Positions 6,529-13,683 of a stretch of DNA of 33,521 bases are shown here, piece after piece. This DNA comes from Enterococcus florum (GTDB lineage: Bacteria; Bacillota; Bacilli; Lactobacillales; Enterococcaceae): positions 1-33,521 of the forward strand of contig NZ_BJCC01000042.1 of NCBI RefSeq assembly GCF_004309355.1, in the 5' to 3' direction. Made by a program: the position numbers and the translations under genes. The notes beneath the pieces were generated by a model. It worked only from the letters and a program-made list of their open reading frames with translations, ran no database searches and had not been told where the DNA came from. The number at the start of each line of letters is the position of its first letter. Positions within the stretch are counted from its first letter, which is position 1.

Positions 6529-7710
6529 TTGCATATTCTTTTTGGGCTGATTGGACTGCTTCTCGTCTTAAGTCTCAGCTGGTTGATTAGTGCGGATCGA
6601 AAAAAGATTTCGTTGCGTTCGCTTTTTCTCATGCTGGTTTTGCAGTTTTTGTTAGGATTTATTTTACTCCGTACCACGGTGGGGACGACCTTGGTAGGTG
6701 GGGTTGCAGACCTTTTTGCGGCATTACTTCGTTTTGCGCAATCTGGTGTCGATTTTGTTTTTGGCGGGATCGTCAATCAAGGTTCCGCACCTTTCTTTCT
6801 AACCGTTCTGATGCCGATCGTATTTATTTCTGCGATTATCGGAATTTTACGTTATCTCAAGGTTCTGCCCCTTTTCATGAAATGGGTCGGACTTGGTTTG
6901 AGCAAATTGAATGGACTTGGCAAATTGGAATCCTATAATGGAATTGCATCGGCGATTCTTGGCCAGTCTGAAGTTTTTATTTCATTGAAAAAAGAGTTGC
7001 CTTTTTTGAGTGAGAAGCGTCTGACCACCATGGGTATCTCTGCTATGTCGACTGTTTCAATGTCCATTGTCGGTTCCTATATGTCTTTGTTAGAGCCTCA
7101 GTATGTGATTACTGCTCTGATTTTGAATCTCTTCGGCGGCTTTATCATTGCTTCGATTGTTAATCCGTACAGCCTGGAGGAAAAAGAAGATGAGCTGTTG
7201 GTCGAAAACGATCAGGAACAAACTTTTTTCCAGATGCTGGGAGAATACATTTTAGATGGTTTTCAGGTCGCTATTACTGTCGCAGCGATGCTGATCGGCT
7301 TTGTCGCTTTGATCGCCATGATCAATTTTATCTTCGCTAAGGTAACTGGGTGGACTTTCCAAGAATTACTAGGTTTTGTTTTTGCTCCGTTTGCCTTCCT
7401 AACCGGGATTCCCTGGAAAGAAGCAGTGGATGTAGGCAGCCTCATGGCAACGAAATTGGTTACCAATGAATTCGTAGCCATGACTCAGCTAGCCCAAGGA
7501 GACTGGACGTTTAGTCCGCGGACAACTGCTGTCCTCTCGGTCTTTTTGGTTTCTTTTGCCAATTTTTCCTCTATTGGAATTATTTCTGGCGCCATGAAAG
7601 GCTTGAATGAAGAAAAAGGCAACCTGATTGCCAAAAACGGTTTGCGAATTTTATTAAGTGCTACTCTGGTCAGCTTTCTAAGTGCCATCATCACAGGACT
7701 GATTTTTTAA
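6529..7710 (+). CDS. nupC: NupC-type concentrative nucleoside transporter (CNT family)
   Basis: 393 residues, all strongly hydrophobic, starting at TTG with AGGGAGG 7 nt upstream. The N-terminal region, the 'gate' domain and the C-terminal transport domain follow the CNT order. Typical segments are GQSEVFISLKKELPFLSEKR (first half) and MATKLVTNEFVAM followed by SVFLVSFANFSSIGIISGAM (second half). CNT proteins import nucleosides with H+ or Na+. It is divergent from the GntR/RCK_C regulator. A ribokinase lies nearby on the other strand, which fits nucleoside scavenging. A terminator follows directly. Confidence 0.93.
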   Translation: MHILFGLIGLLLVLSLSWLISADRKKISLRSLFLMLVLQFLLGFILLRTTVGTTLVGGVADLFAALLRFAQSGVDFVFGGIVNQGSAPFFLTVLMPIVFISAIIGILRYLKVLPLFMKWVGLGLSKLNGLGKLESYNGIASAILGQSEVFISLKKELPFLSEKRLTTMGISAMSTVSMSIVGSYMSLLEPQYVITALILNLFGGFIIASIVNPYSLEEKEDELLVENDQEQTFFQMLGEYILDGFQVAITVAAMLIGFVALIAMINFIFAKVTGWTFQELLGFVFAPFAFLTGIPWKEAVDVGSLMATKLVTNEFVAMTQLAQGDWTFSPRTTAVLSVFLVSFANFSSIGIISGAMKGLNEEKGNLIAKNGLRILLSATLVSFLSAIITGLIF

Positions 7711-7711
7711 A

Positions 7712-7750
7712 AAAAGAGGCTTGGAACGAGAAAAGTTCCAAGCTTCTTTT
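7712..7750. terminator. Bidirectional terminator
   Basis: AAGA-G-GCTTGGAAC pairs with GTTCCAAGC-T-TCTT, flanked by A and T runs on both sides. It serves the nucleoside transporter gene (plus) and the small acidic gene (minus). Confidence 0.85.
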
Positions 7751-8051
7751 AAGGTTGTTCATCTTCAACTAGGTCCACTTCATAAGGGGCTCCTTCATAG
7801 AAAAAGAGTGTATCAACAGCTGCATCTGGATCTCTCGCAACCAACTCTTTACGAAATGGGAAAGTGACCGAATGCCCACTCTTTGTTTGGTCTCCAGATA
7901 ACACAAAGGTTAGTTTTTCATCTTCTGGTGCTTCGTTCAGCTGATCCATGACTTTGTTGATCACTGCTTGCTGGTCGATGTCTTTTTCGTTGGCAGCCTC
8001 TTTATAATCTGCGAAAAAATTTGCTTGTCCATCAAAATATTCAAGTACCAT
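7749..8051 (-). CDS. Small acidic hypothetical protein
   Basis: 100 residues from the second of two close ATGs (8051). The GAAGGAAG ribosome site is correctly spaced for this start and too close to the first ATG (8060). The protein is acidic and soluble (MVLEYFDGQANFFADYKEAA, later APEDEKLTFVLSGDQ), with no membrane segment or motif I recognise. It stands alone between two terminator/promoter regions, with its own promoter. Confidence 0.7.
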   Translation of the reverse strand: MVLEYFDGQANFFADYKEAANEKDIDQQAVINKVMDQLNEAPEDEKLTFVLSGDQTKSGHSVTFPFRKELVARDPDAAVDTLFFYEGAPYEVDLVEDEQP

Positions 8052-8082
8052 GCTTTTCATCCTTCCTTCAGTTCCTGTCTTT

Positions 8083-8127
8083 ATTGTAAAAGAACTTGAA
8101 GAAAAGTGGTAATGATAGCGCTTGGCT
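8083..8127 (-). promoter_or_regulatory. Promoter of the small acidic gene with possible cre box
   Basis: The minus strand has TTACCA (8107-8112), an 18-bp spacer and TACAAT (8083-8088). Just upstream, AGCCAAGCGCTATCA (8113-8127) matches the catabolite-repression consensus WTGNAARCGNWWWCA at all but two positions. Confidence 0.4.
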
Positions 8128-9031
8128 ATAACATTTCATCAAGAAACGGAATCGACGGCTGAGCGCCTAGTCGTTGGACAGCTAATGAAGAAGCCTTGCA
8201 GCCAAGACACACAGCTTCTTGAATATTGCTGAAATCCTTTTTTAAAATACTGCTCATGGCGCCAATAAACGTATCTCCCGCTGCAGTCGTATCAACAGCC
8301 TGAACTGAAAATGCGGGAACAAGACCTCTTTTTCCCTCAATATCATAAAAGGCTCCTTGGCTGCCTAATGTGATGATCACTGCTTCGATTCCCAACTGAT
8401 GCAGTATTTCTGCGGCTTTCACCATACTTGATTCGTCCTGAATAGTCACGCCCGTCATTATTTCTGTTTCGGTCTCATTGGGTACGATTAAATCTGTACA
8501 GGACAATAATTCCTCGGGCACTTTCTTCCTTGCAGGAGCTGGATTCAAAATTGTTTTAATGCCGCACCTACGAGCGATCTGGAAGGCTGCGATCGTTGAA
8601 TCGATGCTGCTCTCGAATTGTGCGATCACAAAGTCACTCCGCTGCAAACATTGTTTCTGCCTGCGGACATCCGCTGGAGTAAATGCAACGTTGGCACCAC
8701 CATGGATCATAATACTGTTTTCCCCTTGGTCATTAACTGTAATAAACGCTTGACCAGTTACCGTGTCTTCTAATACAGCAACCCCTTGACAATCAATGCC
8801 TTCTTGTACTAACTGATTCAGCATCTTTTCCCCAGCTGCGTCCTTTCCAACGGCACCGATCATAGCAGTCCTTGCGCCTGCCCGTTTCGCAGCAACCGCT
8901 TGATTCGCTCCTTTTCCACCTTCTGACATGAAAATGGTTGAGGTATGGATCGTTTCTCCCGGTCTAGCCATTTTTTTTACACGCAGCGTTGTATCCAAGT
9001 TGATACTGCCGACGACTGTGACATGATTCAT
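8126..9031 (-). CDS. rbsK: Ribokinase (PfkB family)
   Basis: 301 residues, close to the usual ribokinase length of about 300. The N-terminal signature GSINLDTTLRVKKMARPGET and GGKGANQAVAAKRAG, and the C-terminal PfkB signature with the catalytic aspartate (DTTAAGDTFIGAM), are all present. NPAPA and PNETETEIMTG are also typical of ribokinase rather than of other PfkB sugar kinases. The enzyme makes D-ribose 5-phosphate from ribose and ATP in the cytoplasm. No ribose transporter is adjacent. Nucleoside uptake and hydrolysis could supply ribose. It has its own promoter at 9080-9108. Confidence 0.93.
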   Translation of the reverse strand: MNHVTVVGSINLDTTLRVKKMARPGETIHTSTIFMSEGGKGANQAVAAKRAGARTAMIGAVGKDAAGEKMLNQLVQEGIDCQGVAVLEDTVTGQAFITVNDQGENSIMIHGGANVAFTPADVRRQKQCLQRSDFVIAQFESSIDSTIAAFQIARRCGIKTILNPAPARKKVPEELLSCTDLIVPNETETEIMTGVTIQDESSMVKAAEILHQLGIEAVIITLGSQGAFYDIEGKRGLVPAFSVQAVDTTAAGDTFIGAMSSILKKDFSNIQEAVCLGCKASSLAVQRLGAQPSIPFLDEML

Positions 9032-9079
9032 TCAACCACCTACCTTCTAACTTTTTTTAATAGCGTAGCATACATCTTG

Positions 9080-9108
9080 ATTATACTCGCTGGTTTGAGC
9101 TTTTTGAA
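9080..9108 (-). promoter_or_regulatory. Ribokinase promoter
   Basis: On the minus strand TTCAAA (9103-9108) and a perfect TATAAT (9080-9085) are separated by 17 bp, about 50 bp before the ribokinase ATG. Confidence 0.7.
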
Positions 9109-9196
9109 TGAGAATAGGCTTTGTGATTCCATTTGTCTTGCACTTCCACTTCATTTTTTCTATACTTCAAGAAGACGAAGCGAAGGAGTACTTACT

Positions 9197-10117
9197 TTGA
9201 AAAAAAGATGGAAGTTTTTAATTGGTCTTCTTGTGGTTTTGTTCATCGCACTAATCGCCGCAGGAAATTACTTTTACAACTACGCCGTCGTACCAGAGGA
9301 AAAAGACTTTATCGGAGGCGGTTCAAATTCAGAGGAACGAGTTCAAGCAGAAAAATGGATGGCCGAAGACCCTCAACGAACCGAATGGCAGATCCAGTCG
9401 GAGGATGGCCTCACGTTGTCAGCGATTTATCTTCCTGCTGAGCAAGACCAGAAAAAAACCGCGATCATTGCTCACGGCTACATGGGTCAGGCAGAGAACA
9501 TGGCACAATATGCTGACCTTTACCATCAGCTTGGCTACAATGTACTGATTCCAGATGCCCGCGGGCACGGAAAAAGCGAGGGGGATTATGTCGGCTTTGG
9601 CTGGGATGAACGAATGGATTATCTTCACTGGATCGATCAGGTATTGGCTGAAACGCATTCGGATGAACGCATTGTGCTCCACGGTGAAAGCATGGGGGCT
9701 GCTACTGTCATGATGGTCAGCGGTGAAAAGATGCCGGAAAATGTGAGAGCCATCATTGAGGATTGCGGCTATACTTCCGCGAAGGACGAGCTCAGTTTTC
9801 AATTAAAGCAAATGTTTGGGCTTCCTTCCTTTCCACTAATCCCAGTGACTAGTTTAGTAACCAAGGTTCGGGCAGGATACTTTTTTGGTGAAGCGGATGC
9901 CGTTTCGCAATTGAAGAAAAATCAGACACCGATGCTGTTTATCCATGGAGACAAGGACGATTTTGTCCCTTTTTACATGCTGAACGAGGTCTATCAGGCC
10001 ACGGATGCACCAAAAGAAAAATTTGTCGTCAAAGGTGCAAAGCATGCACAAGCTTTATCAAAAGCGCCGGAAGAATACAAAAAAAGGGTACAAGCCTTTC
10101 TCGAAAAGCATCCGTAA
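9197..10117 (+). CDS. Membrane-anchored alpha/beta hydrolase
   Basis: 306 residues from the TTG at 9197, which has AAGGAG 8 nt upstream; the open frame extends further but has no support there. An N-terminal membrane anchor (KFLIGLLVVLFIALIAAGNY, about 6-25) precedes the hydrolase domain. The domain has the oxyanion strand AIIAHGYMGQA, the nucleophile elbow HGESMGAAT (serine), the acid in FIHGDKDDFVP and the histidine in GAKHAQAL. It resembles the serine hydrolases often annotated as 'alpha/beta hydrolase' or Bem46/YfhR-like. Its substrate is unknown. The catalytic domain probably faces outward, though the orientation is inferred from the basic N-terminus. Confidence 0.88.
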   Translation: MKKRWKFLIGLLVVLFIALIAAGNYFYNYAVVPEEKDFIGGGSNSEERVQAEKWMAEDPQRTEWQIQSEDGLTLSAIYLPAEQDQKKTAIIAHGYMGQAENMAQYADLYHQLGYNVLIPDARGHGKSEGDYVGFGWDERMDYLHWIDQVLAETHSDERIVLHGESMGAATVMMVSGEKMPENVRAIIEDCGYTSAKDELSFQLKQMFGLPSFPLIPVTSLVTKVRAGYFFGEADAVSQLKKNQTPMLFIHGDKDDFVPFYMLNEVYQATDAPKEKFVVKGAKHAQALSKAPEEYKKRVQAFLEKHP

Positions 10118-10131
10118 ATCAACGAAAGAAT

Positions 10132-10187
10132 AAAACCAAGCCAAGGATTTTTCCGACAATGAAAAACCCTTAGCTTGGTTTATTTTC
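10132..10187. terminator. Bidirectional terminator
   Basis: AAACCAAGC-C-AAGG-A-TTTTTC pairs with GAAAAA-C-CCTT-A-GCTTGGTTT, followed by TATTTT on the plus strand and preceded by an A-rich run. It separates the hydrolase gene from the convergent SorC regulator gene. Confidence 0.8.
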
Positions 10188-10188
10188 T

Positions 10189-11178
10189 CTAGGTTTCTTG
10201 GTACTTTCTTGCCTTTTGATTTTCTTCCTTCTTTTTAGCAATCAAGTATTCTGCCAATACATCTGTCACAACGACACAGTTAAAAATCCCGGTCTCCGTT
10301 GCTACATACAACACCTCTTTTTTGGTGTCCTCGTAACAAATCGTGGCAACCTTCGGAATCCTGCGAATGTCTTCCAAGCTGACACCGATCACATTTTCAT
10401 TGATTGTACAATTTGCCTCTTGTCCATCGGCATTGAAAAATTTGGAATTGATATCTCCAATGACACCACAGGTTTCCAATTCATCAATATCTGGTTGACC
10501 GATATAACCAATTTCTGTCATGGTGTTATTTGAGGAAAAAGGAGAAGCCAATCCGACAATCGCCAGTTCAACATTGCGACCCGTGTCGAGTACATCTTTG
10601 ATGGCAGCGTTCTCGATCAAATTTTCGCGAATCAGAGGATTGTCAACTAAGGCGGGTGCGTATAAAAATTTGCATTTTGCCCTTAATTTTCGAGCAAAAT
10701 CATAGGCTAGCTGGTTGGAGTGGATATCGACATAATCGGAGCCCATCCCGCCGATCAGCGGGGTGATCGTTGCATCCGGATGGTTTTCATATGGGTATTC
10801 ATCTACGAAACGCCGCAGTACCTTACCCCAGGACAACCCAATCGTTTTTGCCTTGGCGATGTCTTTCTTATAGGAGGTGATCGCTGTTTGGACGATGATC
10901 TTTTCAATCTCATTTGCTCTCAGGTTGCTGGTATCTAAAACGACCGCCTTCGTCAATCCGAAAATGTCCTCCAGCTGTAATTCCAGATCGACAGAGTAAG
11001 CGCTTTCGCTTTTAATGTAAATATCCACGATCCCCTGATGTTTGGCATCGATTAAATACTTTGATACTAGCGAACGGGAAATTCCTAACCGCTTGGCGAT
11101 CTCTGATTGTTTCAGATTTTCTTTGTGGTATAAGGTGGCAACCTTTACTAGGTCTCGATGATTTTGACTTAACTCCAT
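10189..11178 (-). CDS. SorC-family sugar-sensing regulator (copy 1)
   Basis: 329 residues from the ATG at 11178 (MELSQNHRDLVKVATLYH). This start aligns with the two paralogues in the window. An in-frame ATG at 11238 has a better ribosome site but would add 20 residues that the paralogues lack. The N-terminal helix-turn-helix is KQSEIAKRLGISRSLVSKYL. The C-terminal SorC sugar-phosphate-binding domain carries ITPLIGGMGSD, DIHSNQLAYDFARKL and LAIVGLASPF. It is the last gene after a glucitol-type PTS operon and is separated from it by a terminator. It probably responds to the phosphorylated substrate of that PTS. Confidence 0.9.
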   Translation of the reverse strand: MELSQNHRDLVKVATLYHKENLKQSEIAKRLGISRSLVSKYLIDAKHQGIVDIYIKSESAYSVDLELQLEDIFGLTKAVVLDTSNLRANEIEKIIVQTAITSYKKDIAKAKTIGLSWGKVLRRFVDEYPYENHPDATITPLIGGMGSDYVDIHSNQLAYDFARKLRAKCKFLYAPALVDNPLIRENLIENAAIKDVLDTGRNVELAIVGLASPFSSNNTMTEIGYIGQPDIDELETCGVIGDINSKFFNADGQEANCTINENVIGVSLEDIRRIPKVATICYEDTKKEVLYVATETGIFNCVVVTDVLAEYLIAKKKEENQKARKYQET

Positions 11179-11238
11179 TTCCAACGCCCCTTCTTCTATA
11201 CAGAACCGATGATCTCCAGCTCCTTGGTTTTTACCCAT

Positions 11239-11270
11239 AAAAGACCTCCCTTAAACCCAAGGGAGGTCCG
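11239..11270 (-). terminator. Terminator between PTS IIA gene and SorC gene
   Basis: GACCTCCCTT (11243-11252) pairs perfectly with AAGGGAGGTC (11259-11268) around a 6-nt loop, with TTTT following on the minus strand. The 3' arm contains AAGGGAGG, which would also serve as a ribosome site for an ATG at 11238. Confidence 0.75.
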
Positions 11271-11276
11271 TTGTCT

Positions 11277-11630
11277 TTACAGTACTTCGATGACGTCGCC
11301 GACTTCGAACTTCGGAAATTCTCCTGGGCTTACAATGATTGCTCCAGGCAAAACATCGCCGATTTCATTACGGAAGTAGATCGAGATATGCCCCAGCTCT
11401 TCAAAGTTTGCATTCGCATGAGAACCCACCTCATTGATCGTAAACTCTTGGTCTCCAAATTTTATTTTACCACCCACCTTGAGTGTATCGCTAGGTGTTT
11501 CTTCAAATTCGTGGATCACGCAGATGTCTCTTAATTCTGCAGTGGCAGTTGGTCCAAAAAGAATCACTAATTGCTCTTCTTCAAAGGCAGGTACCATGCT
11601 GCCGATTTCAACGATTTTTGTTTTTACCAT
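11277..11630 (-). CDS. srlB: PTS glucitol/sorbitol-type IIA component (copy 1)
   Basis: 117 residues from ATG at 11630 (MVKTKIVEIGSM), matching the 118-residue paralogue at 17140-17496. Upstream in-frame starts have weaker ribosome sites. The phospho-acceptor histidine is residue 40 in LRDICVIHE, aligned with His43 of the E. coli glucitol IIA. The region GHISIYFRNEIGDVLPGAII is also typical. It takes phosphate from HPr and passes it to the IIB domain of the IIBC protein encoded just upstream. The actual polyol is unknown. Confidence 0.9.
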   Translation of the reverse strand: MVKTKIVEIGSMVPAFEEEQLVILFGPTATAELRDICVIHEFEETPSDTLKVGGKIKFGDQEFTINEVGSHANANFEELGHISIYFRNEIGDVLPGAIIVSPGEFPKFEVGDVIEVL

Positions 11631-11658
11631 TCCGCTGCTCGCTCCATTCATCTTTTTT

Positions 11659-12681
11659 TTAATACATACCAAAGCTTGCTAACCAAGCCAAGATCACTGC
11701 GGTGAAACCAGTCAACATCCGACCATAAAGGATGGCTGGAACACCGATTGCAACTGTTTCTGGTTTTGCTTCACCTAATGATAAACCAACCGGGATGAAG
11801 TCACAACCCGCATGTCCATTGATTGCGAACAAAGCAGGCAATGCATATTGTACCGGAATAGAACCATTAGCGATCTGTGTACCGATCAATACCCCGATTA
11901 CCTGTGAGATTACTGCACCAGGTCCTAAGATCGGTGATAAAATCGGAATCGTACAAATCAAGGACAAGGCGATCATTCCTGGCAATGAACCTGCTAGTGG
12001 CGACAAGACATTTGCCAACCAATCGCCGATACCTGTATAGTTGATGATCCCTACCATCATACTGATAAAGGCCATGAACGGGATGATATTTTTCAACAGC
12101 ATATCGACTGCATCGCGTCCGGATTGGTAGAAGGTGCCCATGACACCACCGATTCCGCGAGAAAATCGAACCAAGAAGCTGTCTTTTTTTGCGACTTCCT
12201 GTGCATGCTCTTCTTTGATTTTGGAATATCTTTCTCTGAATTCTTCTTCGGATTCGCGTCCTTCTTCCGGTGTGATCGTTGCTTCCACCACTGGAGAAGC
12301 CACTGGACTTTCACCTTCTACTAGAGCAACATCTTCTGGTCGAACGCCAGAAACGAAAATGTCTTCTGTGATGTGTTTGGCCAATGGACCAGAAGGAGAA
12401 GATGGCAAAATATCCACTGTCGGAATACGTTTCATTGGATACACACCGATACGTGCCGTGCCGCCGCAATCGATGACTGCACAAAGTGTTTCCTCTTCAG
12501 GAATCGAATTTTTAAATCCGTCACAAGCTTGACAGCCTGTTAAATCTGCAATCTGCTGCGCCACCGGATGGATGCCGCCGCCAGTAACTGAAACAACTTT
12601 ATTCTTTTTATCTGTTGGTACTAAGGTCAATCCAACACCCCAACCTTTACTTCCCGGTTTTACAAAGACTGTTTTATACAT
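11659..12681 (-). CDS. srlE: PTS glucitol/sorbitol-type IIBC component (copy 1)
   Basis: 340 residues. The N-terminal IIB domain (about 1-115) has VSVTGGGIHPVA and the phospho-cysteine at residue 72 in VIDCGGTAR. An acidic linker (about 120-165) leads to a membrane domain (about 175-340) with MAFISMMVGIINYTGIGDWL, PILSPILGPGAVISQVIGVL and NGHAGCDFIPVGLSLGEAKP. It works with the separate IIC protein encoded 15 bp upstream to import and phosphorylate a polyol. AAGGGAGG precedes the ATG. Confidence 0.93.
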   Translation of the reverse strand: MYKTVFVKPGSKGWGVGLTLVPTDKKNKVVSVTGGGIHPVAQQIADLTGCQACDGFKNSIPEEETLCAVIDCGGTARIGVYPMKRIPTVDILPSSPSGPLAKHITEDIFVSGVRPEDVALVEGESPVASPVVEATITPEEGRESEEEFRERYSKIKEEHAQEVAKKDSFLVRFSRGIGGVMGTFYQSGRDAVDMLLKNIIPFMAFISMMVGIINYTGIGDWLANVLSPLAGSLPGMIALSLICTIPILSPILGPGAVISQVIGVLIGTQIANGSIPVQYALPALFAINGHAGCDFIPVGLSLGEAKPETVAIGVPAILYGRMLTGFTAVILAWLASFGMY

Positions 12682-12696
12682 GCCGCTTCCTCCCTT

Positions 12697-13230
12697 TTAT
12701 GCTTGCGCCTTTTTAGCTTCTTTAGCCATCATGAATTTCGTCAAACGTTCGGTCACGATGCCTCGCATCAAGATGACCACTACCCCAACTAAGAAGTAAC
12801 GAACAGCTAAGCTTGATTGACTATAGCCCGCTTCCATTACCCCATTTGCAATCCCCAGGTAAACAAATAGTTCGCCTGCGTTAGCGTAAGGGAACAACCC
12901 TGTAACTGGATGGACAAAGGATACTGCTGCATCATAAAATGCTGGTTTTTCTTCTTCCTTAACGAATTTGCCGAATGTGTAAGCCATCGGGTTCGTCAGC
13001 ATCAAAACGGCTAAGATCGGCATCAATGAATAGCGTAAAACCATATATTTGGAACAATAGCGAATCGCCCGGTCCACACGTTCTTCCCCGATAAATGCAA
13101 TAACTGAATACGTAAACGTCAACAATACAATCAATAGTGGAACGATCCCAGTCATATAGCCCATGAACTGTTCGCCGCCGGCTTCAAACAAACCGATAAA
13201 GTTTTTTCCTGCCCATTCGATATATTTCAT
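12697..13230 (-). CDS. srlA: PTS glucitol/sorbitol-type IIC component (copy 1)
   Basis: 177 residues with several membrane segments (about 28-48, 65-85, 110-130 and 140-165). The family features GGEQFMGYMTGIVPLLIVLL, LTNPMAYTFGKFVKEEEKPA and HPVTGLFPYANAGELFVYLG are present. It is the second membrane subunit of the glucitol-type PTS, typically encoded next to IIBC. AAAGGAGG precedes the ATG. The paralogue at 22319-22852 is the same length. Confidence 0.93.
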   Translation of the reverse strand: MKYIEWAGKNFIGLFEAGGEQFMGYMTGIVPLLIVLLTFTYSVIAFIGEERVDRAIRYCSKYMVLRYSLMPILAVLMLTNPMAYTFGKFVKEEEKPAFYDAAVSFVHPVTGLFPYANAGELFVYLGIANGVMEAGYSQSSLAVRYFLVGVVVILMRGIVTERLTKFMMAKEAKKAQA

Positions 13231-13245
13231 AATAATGTCCTCCTT

Positions 13246-13626
13246 TTAGGTAACCGCTTCCAATTTCCGTGAGTAGATTTTTGACAATGCTTCTTCTATT
13301 TTTGATACTTGTGTTCCTTGATTATTCTTGCTGTAAAACTCTGCCAAGTGCACCCCTTGATACGCAGGATCTTCTTTAAATTTTGCAAAGATGGTTAATC
13401 CGCTGCAGCAGTAACACTGAATGACTTTACCTTCTTTGTCTACCACTACGGCAACGATGGTCCGCAACAAACGGCCTTTGGCTACTTCTGTATAAAAATC
13501 ATAATCCGAACCGGCCTGCTCCGTCGTGATTTTCTTTATGAAACGTTGATAGTTTTTGACCTGAACGATGCTCAAAACACTTTGCAGCATCATTAATACG
13601 GCCAAAAGAATAACAAATCTACCCAT
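13246..13626 (-). CDS. gutM: GutM-family protein (copy 1)
   Basis: 126 residues from ATG at 13626, which has AAAGGA 8 nt upstream; an earlier in-frame ATG lies inside a hairpin. A single N-terminal membrane segment (about 3-21) is followed by the GutM core: AKGRLLRTIVAVVVDKEGKV and SGLTIFAKFKED. GutM proteins are called glucitol-operon activators in E. coli, although their membrane anchor makes a direct DNA role doubtful. It lies between the DRL-like oxidoreductase gene and the IIC gene. Confidence 0.85.
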   Translation of the reverse strand: MGRFVILLAVLMMLQSVLSIVQVKNYQRFIKKITTEQAGSDYDFYTEVAKGRLLRTIVAVVVDKEGKVIQCYCCSGLTIFAKFKEDPAYQGVHLAEFYSKNNQGTQVSKIEEALSKIYSRKLEAVT

Positions 13627-13642
13627 ACGCGTATTCCTTTCT

Positions 13643-13672
13643 AAAAGCAGACAGGGGTGTGCCCCCATCTGC
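13643..13672 (-). terminator. Intercistronic hairpin, possible attenuator
   Basis: GCAGA...GGGG pairs with CCCC...TCTGC (two central mismatches), followed by TTTT on the minus strand. It sits between the oxidoreductase gene and gutM, inside the operon, so it could reduce downstream expression or protect the first cistron's mRNA. Confidence 0.5.
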
Positions 13673-13683
13673 TTACTTGTGCC

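Noticed and set aside
8945-9196. N-terminal extension of the hydrolase frame
   Set aside because: It overlaps the ribokinase start and promoter on the other strand. A TTG at 9197 with a proper AAGGAG starts the protein at a normal membrane anchor.
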